Translations under genes and position numbers: made by a program
Assembly: GCA_026645575.1 (NCBI GenBank)
Contig: JAPKMW010000075.1
Span: 1 to 56,847 of the forward strand
Length of the DNA: 56,847 nucleotides
Source: Caldilineaceae bacterium
GTDB lineage: Bacteria > Chloroflexota > Anaerolineae > Caldilineales > Caldilineaceae
Direction: 5' to 3'
Shown here: piece by piece, positions 1 through 7,007 of the stretch
How the letters are laid out: every line of letters begins with the position of its first letter
How positions within the stretch are numbered: the stretch's first letter is position 1
The notes under the pieces: generated by a model
The model's input: the letters and a program-made list of their open reading frames with translations, nothing else
What the model was told of the DNA's origin: nothing
Database searches by the model: none

Positions 1-145
1 TAATTAGAAATAGAATTCTGTGTTCACATGAGTAAAAATGCAATTTTATGTCTAAAGACTTTCTGGGCTTTACTTAGTATACTGGTGTCAGCAAAATCCT
101 CATTGTGAGCTATACCCAGTTCCGACCCATGACGAAAGGCAACCC

Positions 146-1354
146 ATGTTTGAACTCGTCTCACCCGCTACAGTCGGTCTCAGCGCCGAGCGGCTCAACC
201 GGATTGCGCCCCATCTCAATCGCTATGTTGATGAAGGCAGGCTACCGGGCTATCTGGTGTTGGTCGCCCGCCGGGGGCAACCGGCTTATCTGCACCGCTA
301 TGGCTTGTGCGATGTAGAAAATCAGAAGCCGGTCGCCGACGACACGATCTTCCGCATCTACTCGATGACCAAGCCGATCACGAGTGTCGCAATTTTACAA
401 TTATACGAACGTGGACTATTTCAGCTCAATACACCCGTCGCATCCGTTATTCCTGCCTTCAAGGGCTTGCAGGTCTACACCAGCGGCGCGGGTGAGCAAA
501 TGACAACCAGCGCCGCCCAACGAGAAGTAACCTTTCGCGATCTGCTGACCCACACCGCAGGGTTTGTCTATGGCACCAGCGGTACGCACCCGCTGGACAA
601 CGTATACCGTGAACGCAAAATTTTGACCGGCAGCCTGGAAGAGATGATCACCAAATTGAGCGATCTTCCGCTGCTCTTTTCACCGGGGACCCGCTGGAAC
701 TACAGCCTGGCCACTGATATTCTGGGCTATCTGGTCGAGCAGCTTTCCGGTCAATCACTTGACCAATACTTTGCCGACCACATTTTAGAGCCGCTGGGCA
801 TGGTAGACACCGCCTTTTTTGTACCAACCGCCAAAGAGAGCCGCTTTGCCGCCAACTACAGCTTTCACGAAGGGGGCTTTCGCCTGATCGATACCCCGGC
901 GGCTAGTGCTTACCGGCAGCCGCCCACCTTCCGCTCCGGCGGCGGCGGACTCGTTTCTACTTGTGCTGACTATTTCCGTTTTGCCCAGATGTTGCTCAAC
1001 AAGGGTGAATTGGACGGCGTGCGCCTTCTAGGACGCAAAACAGTCGAGTTGATGACCGCCAACCATATGCCCAACAACGGCGATCTGAGCAGCATGGGGA
1101 TGCCGGTCTTTAGTGAGACGCCCTATGATGGTATTGGCTTTGGCCTGGGCGTCTCGGTGATGCTCGACCCGGCCAAGGCGCAGATTCTCGGTTCGCCGGG
1201 GGAATTTGCCTGGGGTGGCGCCGCCAGCACTGCCTTCTGGGTCGATCCCGTGGAGGAGCAGATTGTCATTTTCATGACCCAATTGATGCCCTCGTCGAGC
1301 TATCCAGTGCGCCGGGAATTGCGCGTGTTGACTTACCAGGCCATTATTGACTAA
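146..1354 (+). CDS. Serine beta-lactamase-like hydrolase/esterase
   Basis: This 402-aa protein belongs to the class C beta-lactamase/penicillin-binding-protein fold. The nucleophile motif S-x-x-K is SMTK at residues 73-76. The second motif is Y186-S187-L188, followed by ATDILGYLVE, the form usual in EstB-type esterases rather than in true AmpC enzymes, which have YxN. A WGG motif at 356-358 replaces the KTG box. Family knowledge predicts hydrolysis of esters or small amides; the WGG and YSL variants argue against a genuine antibiotic-degrading role. No signal peptide is visible, so it is probably cytoplasmic. The ATG follows GAAAGG at a normal distance. It stands alone, with a repeat-rich gap before the next gene. 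The physiological substrate cannot be told from sequence. Confidence 0.9.
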   Translation: MFELVSPATVGLSAERLNRIAPHLNRYVDEGRLPGYLVLVARRGQPAYLHRYGLCDVENQKPVADDTIFRIYSMTKPITSVAILQLYERGLFQLNTPVASVIPAFKGLQVYTSGAGEQMTTSAAQREVTFRDLLTHTAGFVYGTSGTHPLDNVYRERKILTGSLEEMITKLSDLPLLFSPGTRWNYSLATDILGYLVEQLSGQSLDQYFADHILEPLGMVDTAFFVPTAKESRFAANYSFHEGGFRLIDTPAASAYRQPPTFRSGGGGLVSTCADYFRFAQMLLNKGELDGVRLLGRKTVELMTANHMPNNGDLSSMGMPVFSETPYDGIGFGLGVSVMLDPAKAQILGSPGEFAWGGAASTAFWVDPVEEQIVIFMTQLMPSSSYPVRRELRVLTYQAIID

Positions 1355-1384
1355 CTTTTCTGACTAACTTATAATTATACTAAT

Positions 1385-1450
1385 GAGCGCCAAGAAGGTA
1401 CACTTTTTACACGAGCAATGGGTTACTTCTTGTGCTGCTCGTCAATATAA
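1385..1450 (+). repeat. Interspersed repeat, copy 1 of 2
   Basis: About 65 bp of near-identical sequence recurs at 10921-10986. Both copies contain ACTTTTTACACGAG followed by AATGGGTTAC and end in TGCTGCTCGT. Both lie between genes, and each has a neighbouring element of the TCAGTAG family described at 1456. No reading frame is visible. Confidence 0.75.
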
Positions 1451-1455
1451 TAGTA

Positions 1456-1519
1456 TCAGTAGACCACAACGTTATCGAGTCTGACTTAGGACTGCGGACT
1501 TAGGACTGCGGACTACTGA
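1456..1519 (+). repeat. Small terminal-inverted-repeat element, copy A
   Basis: A 64-bp element begins TCAGTAGACC and ends GCGGACTACTGA, so its ends are inverted repeats of about 12 bp (ATCAGTAG-A/T-CCGC). A closely similar copy lies at 3286-3349 and a diverged one in opposite orientation at about 10743-10815. The interior contains short direct repeats of GGACTTAGGACTGC. It is non-coding and looks like a MITE or REP-type sequence. Confidence 0.7.
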
Positions 1520-1559
1520 GTATAGAGTAAGACGGTTTGTAAACACGAAAGGCTTGTCA

Positions 1560-1790
1560 ATGACACAGGTAACCATTCACGAGGCCAAAACTCACTTGTC
1601 AAAATTGATTCAATTGGCGCTTGCCGGTGAAGAAGTAGTGATTACGAAGGGCAAGCAGCCAATGGTCAAGCTAGTGGTTGTACCGGAAATGCGCAAAATG
1701 CGACGGATTGGCGGCGCCAAAGATGTGATCCTCAAGATAGCCGATGATTTCAACGAACCACTCGACGATTTTGCGGAATATATGGCATGA
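1560..1790 (+). CDS. Phd/YefM-family antitoxin (VapB-type)
   Basis: This protein of about 76 aa has the Phd/YefM start: TQVTIHEAKTHLSKLI followed by ALAGEEVVITKGKQPMVKL. That N-terminal half is the DNA-binding domain, and the acidic tail is the usual toxin-neutralising segment. The ATG at 1560 is preferred over an in-frame TTG at 1554 because AAAGG at 1547-1551 is correctly spaced from it. The stop overlaps the start of the toxin gene by four bases (ATGA), a typical translational coupling. By family analogy the complex represses its own promoter, which would lie in the repeat-rich region just upstream. Confidence 0.88.
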   Translation: MTQVTIHEAKTHLSKLIQLALAGEEVVITKGKQPMVKLVVVPEMRKMRRIGGAKDVILKIADDFNEPLDDFAEYMA

Positions 1791-2170
1791 AATATTTGCT
1801 AGACACCCACACGTTCTTGTGGCTGATTGGGGGTGAAAAGTTGAGTGAAACCGTTCGCAAAATTTTTCTCGACCCTAATAATCAAATCTATCTGAGCGCT
1901 GCCAGTTATTGGGAAATTTGCATTAAAGTTAGTCTTAGCAAACTTGCAGTAACACCTGACTGGATGGATCGCTTTGATCAGGAACTTACCATCAATGATA
2001 TTCGCTGGCTACCAGTTGAAAAAACGCATGCGCAGCAAGTCGTTTATTTGCCGTTATTGCACCGTGATCCATTTGATCGTATCCTCATTGCCCAAGCCAT
2101 CGTCGAAAAAATGACGATCTTGACTATTGATGAGAAAATTCAACAGTACGCTGTGCCAACGCAATGGTGA
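1787..2170 (+). CDS. PIN-domain toxin (VapC-type ribonuclease)
   Basis: This 127-aa PIN-domain protein should be the ribonuclease toxin paired with the upstream antitoxin. Candidate metal-binding acidic residues are D6 (LLDTHTFLW), E43 (YWEICIK), D97 (DPFDRILIAQA) and D115 (TIDEKI), in the usual PIN order. The LDTHTFLW start and the HRDPFDR motif resemble the Sll0205-like PIN subfamily. It overlaps the antitoxin by ATGA and is followed after 15 bases by a nucleotidyltransferase-like gene on the same strand, so three genes may share a transcript. It is full length with no missing key residue. The RNA target is unknown. Confidence 0.9.
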   Translation: MKYLLDTHTFLWLIGGEKLSETVRKIFLDPNNQIYLSAASYWEICIKVSLSKLAVTPDWMDRFDQELTINDIRWLPVEKTHAQQVVYLPLLHRDPFDRILIAQAIVEKMTILTIDEKIQQYAVPTQW

Positions 2171-2185
2171 TCGGAAGGAAGTATT

Positions 2186-3220
2186 GTGCGTGTCAAAGAA
2201 GTAAAAGCCATCGCGTATCAATGGGTAACGGCAGAAGCAGAGAAATTCCCCGGCTTTGCCGGCGCCTTCTACCACGGCTCGGCCAACTGGCTGCCCGATG
2301 ACGCCGTTTTACCGGCAACCTCGGATCTGGACATTATGGTTGTCTTTGCCGATCCGCCGGCAGTCAAGCTGGGCAAGTTTTTGTACCAGGATGTGCTGCT
2401 CGAAGTCTCCTACTTGTCCAGCGACCAACTGCGTTCAGCCGAAACCGTGCTGGGTCAATATCACCTTGCGGGCAGTTTTCATAAGGCCAGCGTGATCGCT
2501 GATCCGACCGGGATATTGACCCAATTACAAGTAGCAGTGGCCGAAGGGTATGCCAAACGCCAGTGGGTTTATCGGCGTTGTGACGATGCGCGCAACCGAA
2601 TTCTAGGCAATTTGGCATCAATCAAGGCCGATATGCCCTTTCACGATCAGGTCACGTCCTGGCTCTTTGGTACGGGCGTGACCACCCATGTGCTCCTCGT
2701 GGCCGGCTTGCGCAACCCTACCGTCCGTCGGCGCTATGTAGCCGTGCGTGAACTGCTGGCAGACTATGGCTACCGCGATTTTCATGAAAAGCTGTTGGAT
2801 TTGCTGGGGTGTGCAAAGATGGACAGCGCGCAAGTGGAAGCGCATTTGGCCGCGCTGACAGCGATCTTTGATGTTGCTAAAACGGTGATTAAAACGCCCT
2901 TCTTTTTCGCCTCCGACTTGAATGACCTCTCACGTCCCATTGCAATTGACGGCAGCCGGGAAATGATCGAACGGGGCGATCACCGTGAAGCGGTTTTCTG
3001 GATCGTCGCCACCTATGCTCGCTGCCTGAAGGTGCTGTATCACGATGCACCGGAACGCTATGCGCAATTTATTCTCGGTTTTCAACATCTGCTCGCCGAC
3101 CTGGGGGTACAATCGTTCGCCGATCTGCAACAACGCAGTGAGCAACTCCAGGCGTTTCTACCACAGTTATGGGACGTGACAGAAGCAATCCTCGCCGCCA
3201 ACCCACAAATTCACGATTAG
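2186..3220 (+). CDS. Nucleotidyltransferase-like protein
   Basis: This 344-aa protein carries the polymerase-beta-type signature near its N-terminus: G31-S32-A-N-W, then after a short loop D47-L48-D49 (TSDLDIMVVF). These are the residues that bind the nucleotide and metal in minimal nucleotidyltransferases. The remaining roughly 280 residues are mainly helical and match nothing I can name. The start is GTG, chosen because GGAAGGAA lies five bases upstream. Proteins of this build can be nucleotide transferases modifying small molecules such as aminoglycosides, or proteins, but the substrate is unknown. It sits 15 bases after the PIN toxin, so co-transcription is likely; a functional link to the toxin is only a possibility. 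Confidence 0.75.
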   Translation: MRVKEVKAIAYQWVTAEAEKFPGFAGAFYHGSANWLPDDAVLPATSDLDIMVVFADPPAVKLGKFLYQDVLLEVSYLSSDQLRSAETVLGQYHLAGSFHKASVIADPTGILTQLQVAVAEGYAKRQWVYRRCDDARNRILGNLASIKADMPFHDQVTSWLFGTGVTTHVLLVAGLRNPTVRRRYVAVRELLADYGYRDFHEKLLDLLGCAKMDSAQVEAHLAALTAIFDVAKTVIKTPFFFASDLNDLSRPIAIDGSREMIERGDHREAVFWIVATYARCLKVLYHDAPERYAQFILGFQHLLADLGVQSFADLQQRSEQLQAFLPQLWDVTEAILAANPQIHD

Positions 3221-3285
3221 TAAGTCACCAACATTCATCCTGGAATTTTGCTATGGTCTGCGTTTATAGGAACGTGGACCAATAA

Positions 3286-3349
3286 TCAGTAGACCGCAAC
3301 GCTATCGAGCCTGACTTTGGACTCAGGACTTAGGACTGCGGACTACTGA
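3286..3349 (+). repeat. Small terminal-inverted-repeat element, copy B
   Basis: This is the second copy of the element at 1456-1519, starting TCAGTAGACCGCAACG and ending GCGGACTACTGA. The inverted ends are better preserved here than in copy A. It occupies most of the gap between the nucleotidyltransferase-like gene and the next ORF, ending just before its start. Confidence 0.7.
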
Positions 3350-3355
3350 TAATGG

Positions 3356-3655
3356 ATGGGAGGGATGATGGCTGAAAATTGTCTATCCTTTGACAAAGTT
3401 GAAGCGTTTCAAACAGCGGTTGCCACCGTTACGCAGACAGTGCGCACGCTGGATGAACTCGCCAGTTGGCTCCATGCCCAGCCATACATAACTGCTGTCA
3501 AACTGGAGGATTATCTCATTAAGACGTATCCACCCCGCCGAGAATTCACCATTGACTTACGCATGGAAGGAGGCACTGTATGTAAAACCATCTTGGCTAT
3601 TACCATAGTGGGGGCTGAACAGTTTAAATTTCAGGAAATGCGTGAAGCACGCTAA
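3356..3655 (+). CDS. Hypothetical small protein
   Basis: A 99-aa protein with no recognised family. It has an alpha-helical N-terminal half and a beta-rich C-terminal half, with no signal peptide or membrane segment. In-frame ATGs lie at 3356, 3365 and 3368; GGGAGGG at 3358-3364 would fit a start at 3368 best, though its spacing is short. Its stop lies 56 bases upstream of the protease gene, so the two may be transcribed together, and it could be a small partner of that protease. This is inference from position only. Confidence 0.5.
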   Translation: MGGMMAENCLSFDKVEAFQTAVATVTQTVRTLDELASWLHAQPYITAVKLEDYLIKTYPPRREFTIDLRMEGGTVCKTILAITIVGAEQFKFQEMREAR

Positions 3656-3710
3656 GGCTGTATACCCCGAAGGCTGTACGATACCTACTGTTCTCGAAAG
3701 GAAACGCACG

Positions 3711-5501
3711 ATGCAACGTGAGCAATTGTTGGAGTCCATTCCATTGGAAGAACTTGTGCAGGAATTACGTGTGCGTGGCAATCCGACACGCGCCGCAGGG
3801 CCGCCCACACAAGCAGATACGGCTGACCCGCTCGCCGATGTTGATACCGCCCAGATTTTGGAAACAGTGATTGCGCGCCAAAAGGTTATTTATGGGGTTG
3901 ACAATCGGCAGGATCTTTTTACCGTAGCCGATCAGGCCATTTTGGACAGTGCTGATTCGGTCGTCAGCCTGTGGCAAGCCGCCGATATTACGGATAACGG
4001 CAATGGCACATCGACTTTACAAACCCAGAATTTTGGGGCGCGGGAAAATCTTTGCGCCACTGAGCGCTTTCGCAATCAGCCGGTCGGCGCCTTTTGCTCC
4101 GGCTTTCTGGTGGCGCCCGATATTGTGGCGACGGCTGGTCATTGCGTCAACGCGGGGAATGTCACCAATACGCGCTTTGTCTTTGGCTACCGCATGACCA
4201 ATGCGGCCAACGCCCAAACCAAGATCAACAACAGCGAGATCTACCGCGGGGCCAGCGTCATTGATCACCGGCTAACCGCTGCTGGCAATGCCGATTGGAC
4301 ACTGATCAGGCTGGATCGCGCCGTGACGAATCACCGCATTACGCCCATCCGCCGCACCGGCGCCATCGGCGCCAACCAGGCGGTCTACGTCATCGGTCAT
4401 CCGGTTGGGTTGCCAATCAAATATGCGCCCGGCGCCAATGTGCGCGATAACACGCCGGTCGAATTTTTTGTGGCGAATTTAGACACCTACGGCGGCAATT
4501 CGGGTTCCCCGGTCTTTAACGCCACTACCCATACCGTGGAAGGGATTCTTGTCCGCGGCGAGACGGACTTTGTGGCGAATGGCTCCTGCATGGTTTCCCT
4601 TGTCTGCTCGACAAACGGCTGCCGTGGCGAGGATTGCACCAAAACTACGCGCTTTGACCATCTGGTGCCCACTTTGTTGCAAGGGCGCTTCACCTTCCAA
4701 CAAGTGGTCAATAACCGCTTCCTGGATGCCCATGAAACTTCTGCCAATGACTTTGCCGCCGTCACCCGCACCGCGCAGAATAACGACTCGCAGCAGTGGC
4801 GGCTCACTCCTGTTGGCGCCGTCTATACCATTCGTCAGGTTGTCAACAACCGCTTCCTGGATGCCCATGAAAGTGCCGACAATGACTTTGCTGTCGTGAC
4901 GCGCACGGCGCAGAACAACGATTCACAGCGCTGGGTGTTGCTCTATCAGAACAATAACCAGTTCACCATCCAGCAGATGAACACAGCGCGCTTTATGGAC
5001 GCCCATGAAAATGAAGCCAACGATTTTGCCGTGGTCACGCGCACCGCGCAGAATAACAATACGCAACGCTGGCGGCTGAATCCATTAGGCGACAATCGGT
5101 ATACGATTCAGCAGGTGAGCAACAATCGCTTCCTGGATGCCCATGAAGATGCGGCCAATGACTTTGCCGCCGTCACCCGCACCGCACAGAATAACGACTC
5201 GCAACGCTGGCAACTCACCTTTGTGGCTGGCGTCTACACCATTCAGCAAGCAAACAACGGTCGCTTCCTGGACGCCCATGAAAATACGACCAACGACTTT
5301 GCCGCCGTCACCCGCACCGCGCAGAATAATGATACCCAACGGTGGATTCTGCGCCCCCTGGGGAACAATCGGTACACGGTGCAGCAAATGAGCAATAGCC
5401 GCTTCCTGGACGCCCATGAAGATGCGGCCAACGACTTTGCCGTTGTTACCCGCCCTGCGCAAAACAACTCGTCGCAGCAGTGGAGACTCACGGCCCTGTA
5501 G
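3711..5501 (+). CDS. Trypsin-like serine protease with six beta-trefoil-type repeats
   Basis: This 596-aa protein has two parts. Residues about 100-330 form a chymotrypsin/V8-type protease domain with the full triad: H144 in TAGHC, D195 in NADWTLIRLD and S264 in GGNSGSP. Residues about 335-596 hold six tandem repeats of about 43 residues, each with RFLDAHE or RFMDAHE, then NDFA-V-TR-AQNN and a Q-x-W motif (SQQW, SQRW, TQRW). The Q-x-W spacing fits ricin-B-like beta-trefoil repeats, so six repeats would make two trefoils and probably bind carbohydrate or another ligand. The ATG at 3711 was chosen because GAAAGGAA lies upstream; a longer ORF exists. No signal peptide is visible, so the protein is cytoplasmic or uses an unusual export route. 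An N-terminal segment of about 100 residues could be a propeptide or an adaptor domain. Confidence 0.9.
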   Translation: MQREQLLESIPLEELVQELRVRGNPTRAAGPPTQADTADPLADVDTAQILETVIARQKVIYGVDNRQDLFTVADQAILDSADSVVSLWQAADITDNGNGTSTLQTQNFGARENLCATERFRNQPVGAFCSGFLVAPDIVATAGHCVNAGNVTNTRFVFGYRMTNAANAQTKINNSEIYRGASVIDHRLTAAGNADWTLIRLDRAVTNHRITPIRRTGAIGANQAVYVIGHPVGLPIKYAPGANVRDNTPVEFFVANLDTYGGNSGSPVFNATTHTVEGILVRGETDFVANGSCMVSLVCSTNGCRGEDCTKTTRFDHLVPTLLQGRFTFQQVVNNRFLDAHETSANDFAAVTRTAQNNDSQQWRLTPVGAVYTIRQVVNNRFLDAHESADNDFAVVTRTAQNNDSQRWVLLYQNNNQFTIQQMNTARFMDAHENEANDFAVVTRTAQNNNTQRWRLNPLGDNRYTIQQVSNNRFLDAHEDAANDFAAVTRTAQNNDSQRWQLTFVAGVYTIQQANNGRFLDAHENTTNDFAAVTRTAQNNDTQRWILRPLGNNRYTVQQMSNSRFLDAHEDAANDFAVVTRPAQNNSSQQWRLTAL

Positions 5502-5627
5502 GCTACCGTGCAAAACCGATGAACCGTAGGGGCGTCTGCTCGCCGGCGCCCTTACGTACACATGCCAGCAGAAGAGGCAATGGCACGATTCTACGCTTGC
5601 CACCGATTTATAAGCAAGGAGGAATTT

Positions 5628-6077
5628 ATGCAAATTCGTCCTGTCGAAGCCGCCGACGCTGCCGAATGGCTGCGGCTGCGGCTAGCGCTCTGGCCCGATG
5701 ACCCGGAGAAAGAAGCAGCAGAAATTGCCGCCTTTCTAGCTGCGGCGCCGCGCCCCGTCTTGCCGGAATGTCATGCCGTCTTCGTCTGCCCGCGACCGGA
5801 GGGCGGCTTGTGTGGGCTGGTCGAAGTGTCGATTCACGAGACAGCGCCCGGCTGCGAGACCCATCGCGTCGGCTATTTGGAAGCCTGGTATGTCGATCCC
5901 GATTGGCGTGGACGCGGGCTCGGCCGCGCCTTGGCCGAAAGGGCCGAAGCCTGGGCACGGGCCGAAGGTTGTCGCGAAATGGCTTCCGATACAACGCCCG
6001 ACTATCCCCTAAGCCCGGCTGCGCATGGAGGCTTAGGGTACGAAGAGACTGTGCGCTACTTCCGTAAAATGCTTTGA
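5628..6077 (+). CDS. AAC(6')-like GNAT aminoglycoside N-acetyltransferase
   Basis: This 149-aa GNAT protein resembles the aminoglycoside 6'-N-acetyltransferase group. It begins with IRPVEAADAAEWLRLRLALWP, has GYLEAWYVDPDWRGRGLGRAL (residues 82-102, containing the acetyl-CoA-binding RxxGxG loop) and ends with CREMASDT, then LSPAAHGGLGYEET and YFRK. The REMASDT and AH-LGYEET blocks are typical of AAC(6') enzymes. The family transfers acetyl from acetyl-CoA to the 6'-amino group of aminoglycosides; in an environmental organism the native substrate may differ. The ATG at 5628 follows a strong AAGGAGG, which excludes a longer ORF start at 5562. No mobile element adjoins it, so it looks like a resident gene. 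Confidence 0.8.
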   Translation: MQIRPVEAADAAEWLRLRLALWPDDPEKEAAEIAAFLAAAPRPVLPECHAVFVCPRPEGGLCGLVEVSIHETAPGCETHRVGYLEAWYVDPDWRGRGLGRALAERAEAWARAEGCREMASDTTPDYPLSPAAHGGLGYEETVRYFRKML

Positions 6078-6115
6078 CATCATGAAACCGTAGGAACATC
6101 ATGAAACCGTAGGAA
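6078..6115 (+). repeat. Tandem 19-bp duplication
   Basis: The 19-mer CATCATGAAACCGTAGGAA occurs twice head to tail with no gap, just before the start of the next gene. The AGGA at its end is about 11 bases from that start, so the duplication could affect translation initiation. Confidence 0.85.
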
Positions 6116-6125
6116 TAGAGAATCA

Positions 6126-6896
6126 ATGAACATCGCCCTGGCCTGCACTTGGCATCCACGGGGGGAGATGACGCGCTTTCAGCAACTGCGCCCCCAATTG
6201 GCCCAACTCTACACACAGATCATCCTGGTGACGCCGGCTACTGTCGGCGAAGAAACTGTCGCCACTGTGTGTGCGCTGGCTGATGAGCCGCGCCTGATCG
6301 TCGCCACCTCACCGGCGCCACCGGCAAGTCGCTACCTGGCGTTGCAAACCGCATGGGAACGCACAACAGCGCCCCATATCCACTACGCTGACATGGATCG
6401 CCTGCTCCGCTGGGTGGAGACGCGACCGAACGAATGGCGGCAGACCGTGGCGACGTTGACGCAGCACGATTGCTTGATTATCGGGCGCACGGCCCAGGCC
6501 TTCGCCACCCACCCGCAAGCGTTGCAACAGACGGAGATGATTATCAACACGGTCTTTTCCCATCACTTTGGACAGGTGGTGGATCTAGGTGGCGGGTCGC
6601 GTGGCTATAGTCGGCGCTGTGTGGAACATCTGCTGGCCCACAGCCACCCCGGCCCGTGGGACGACGCCCAATGGCCCATGTTGCTACACCGAGCTGGCTT
6701 CCCGGTGAACTATTTGGCGGTGGATGGGTTGGACTGGGAATCGGCGGATCGCTACCGCACCCAAGCGGCGGATGGGGCGTTGCAACGAACAATCGCTGAT
6801 GCTTATGATGCTGATCCGGCCCACTGGGCGCGCCGGGTGCAGATTGCCCTGGAGATTATTGAAGCGGGGCTAAACAGTCGCCCGCACCCCGTCTAG
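6126..6896 (+). CDS. Putative glycosyltransferase-like protein
   Basis: This 256-aa protein starts with NIALACTWHPRGEMTRF, resembling the first beta-strand of nucleotide-sugar enzymes. It contains HYADMDRLLRW (about residues 85-95), a D-x-D motif of the kind that binds metal and UDP/GDP-sugar in GT-A enzymes. Later blocks include VVDLGGGSRGYSRRC and GPWDDAQWP. No membrane segment is seen. I do not recognise a named family, so glycosyltransferase is inferred from the DxD motif and overall build. It lies in its own short transcription unit, ending before a strong palindrome that separates it from the converging CHAT gene. Confidence 0.45.
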   Translation: MNIALACTWHPRGEMTRFQQLRPQLAQLYTQIILVTPATVGEETVATVCALADEPRLIVATSPAPPASRYLALQTAWERTTAPHIHYADMDRLLRWVETRPNEWRQTVATLTQHDCLIIGRTAQAFATHPQALQQTEMIINTVFSHHFGQVVDLGGGSRGYSRRCVEHLLAHSHPGPWDDAQWPMLLHRAGFPVNYLAVDGLDWESADRYRTQAADGALQRTIADAYDADPAHWARRVQIALEIIEAGLNSRPHPV

Positions 6897-6930
6897 AAGA
6901 AGGAGTTTCAGGTAACCTGAAGAAATCACC

Positions 6931-6985
6931 TGTCATTCTGAAGAATCTCTCGGCAACAATACACGAGAGATTCTTCAGAATGACA
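6931..6985. terminator. Long perfect hairpin between converging genes
   Basis: Two perfectly complementary 22-base arms (6931-6952 and 6964-6985, starting TGTCATTCTGAAGAATC) flank an 11-base loop. It lies between the stops of two converging genes, so it could stop transcription from both sides. No T-run follows on the plus strand, so it may instead be a member of the palindrome family discussed in the findings. Confidence 0.6.
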
Positions 6986-7007
6986 AGCGAGTCTTACCGG
7001 CTTACGA

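Noticed and set aside
1..145. Start of window
   Set aside because: No gene end, promoter or repeat could be supported here.
4680..5500. Regular DNA repeats resembling a CRISPR-like array
   Set aside because: They are in frame and code for the protein repeats of the protease; spacing and content fit a coding repeat.
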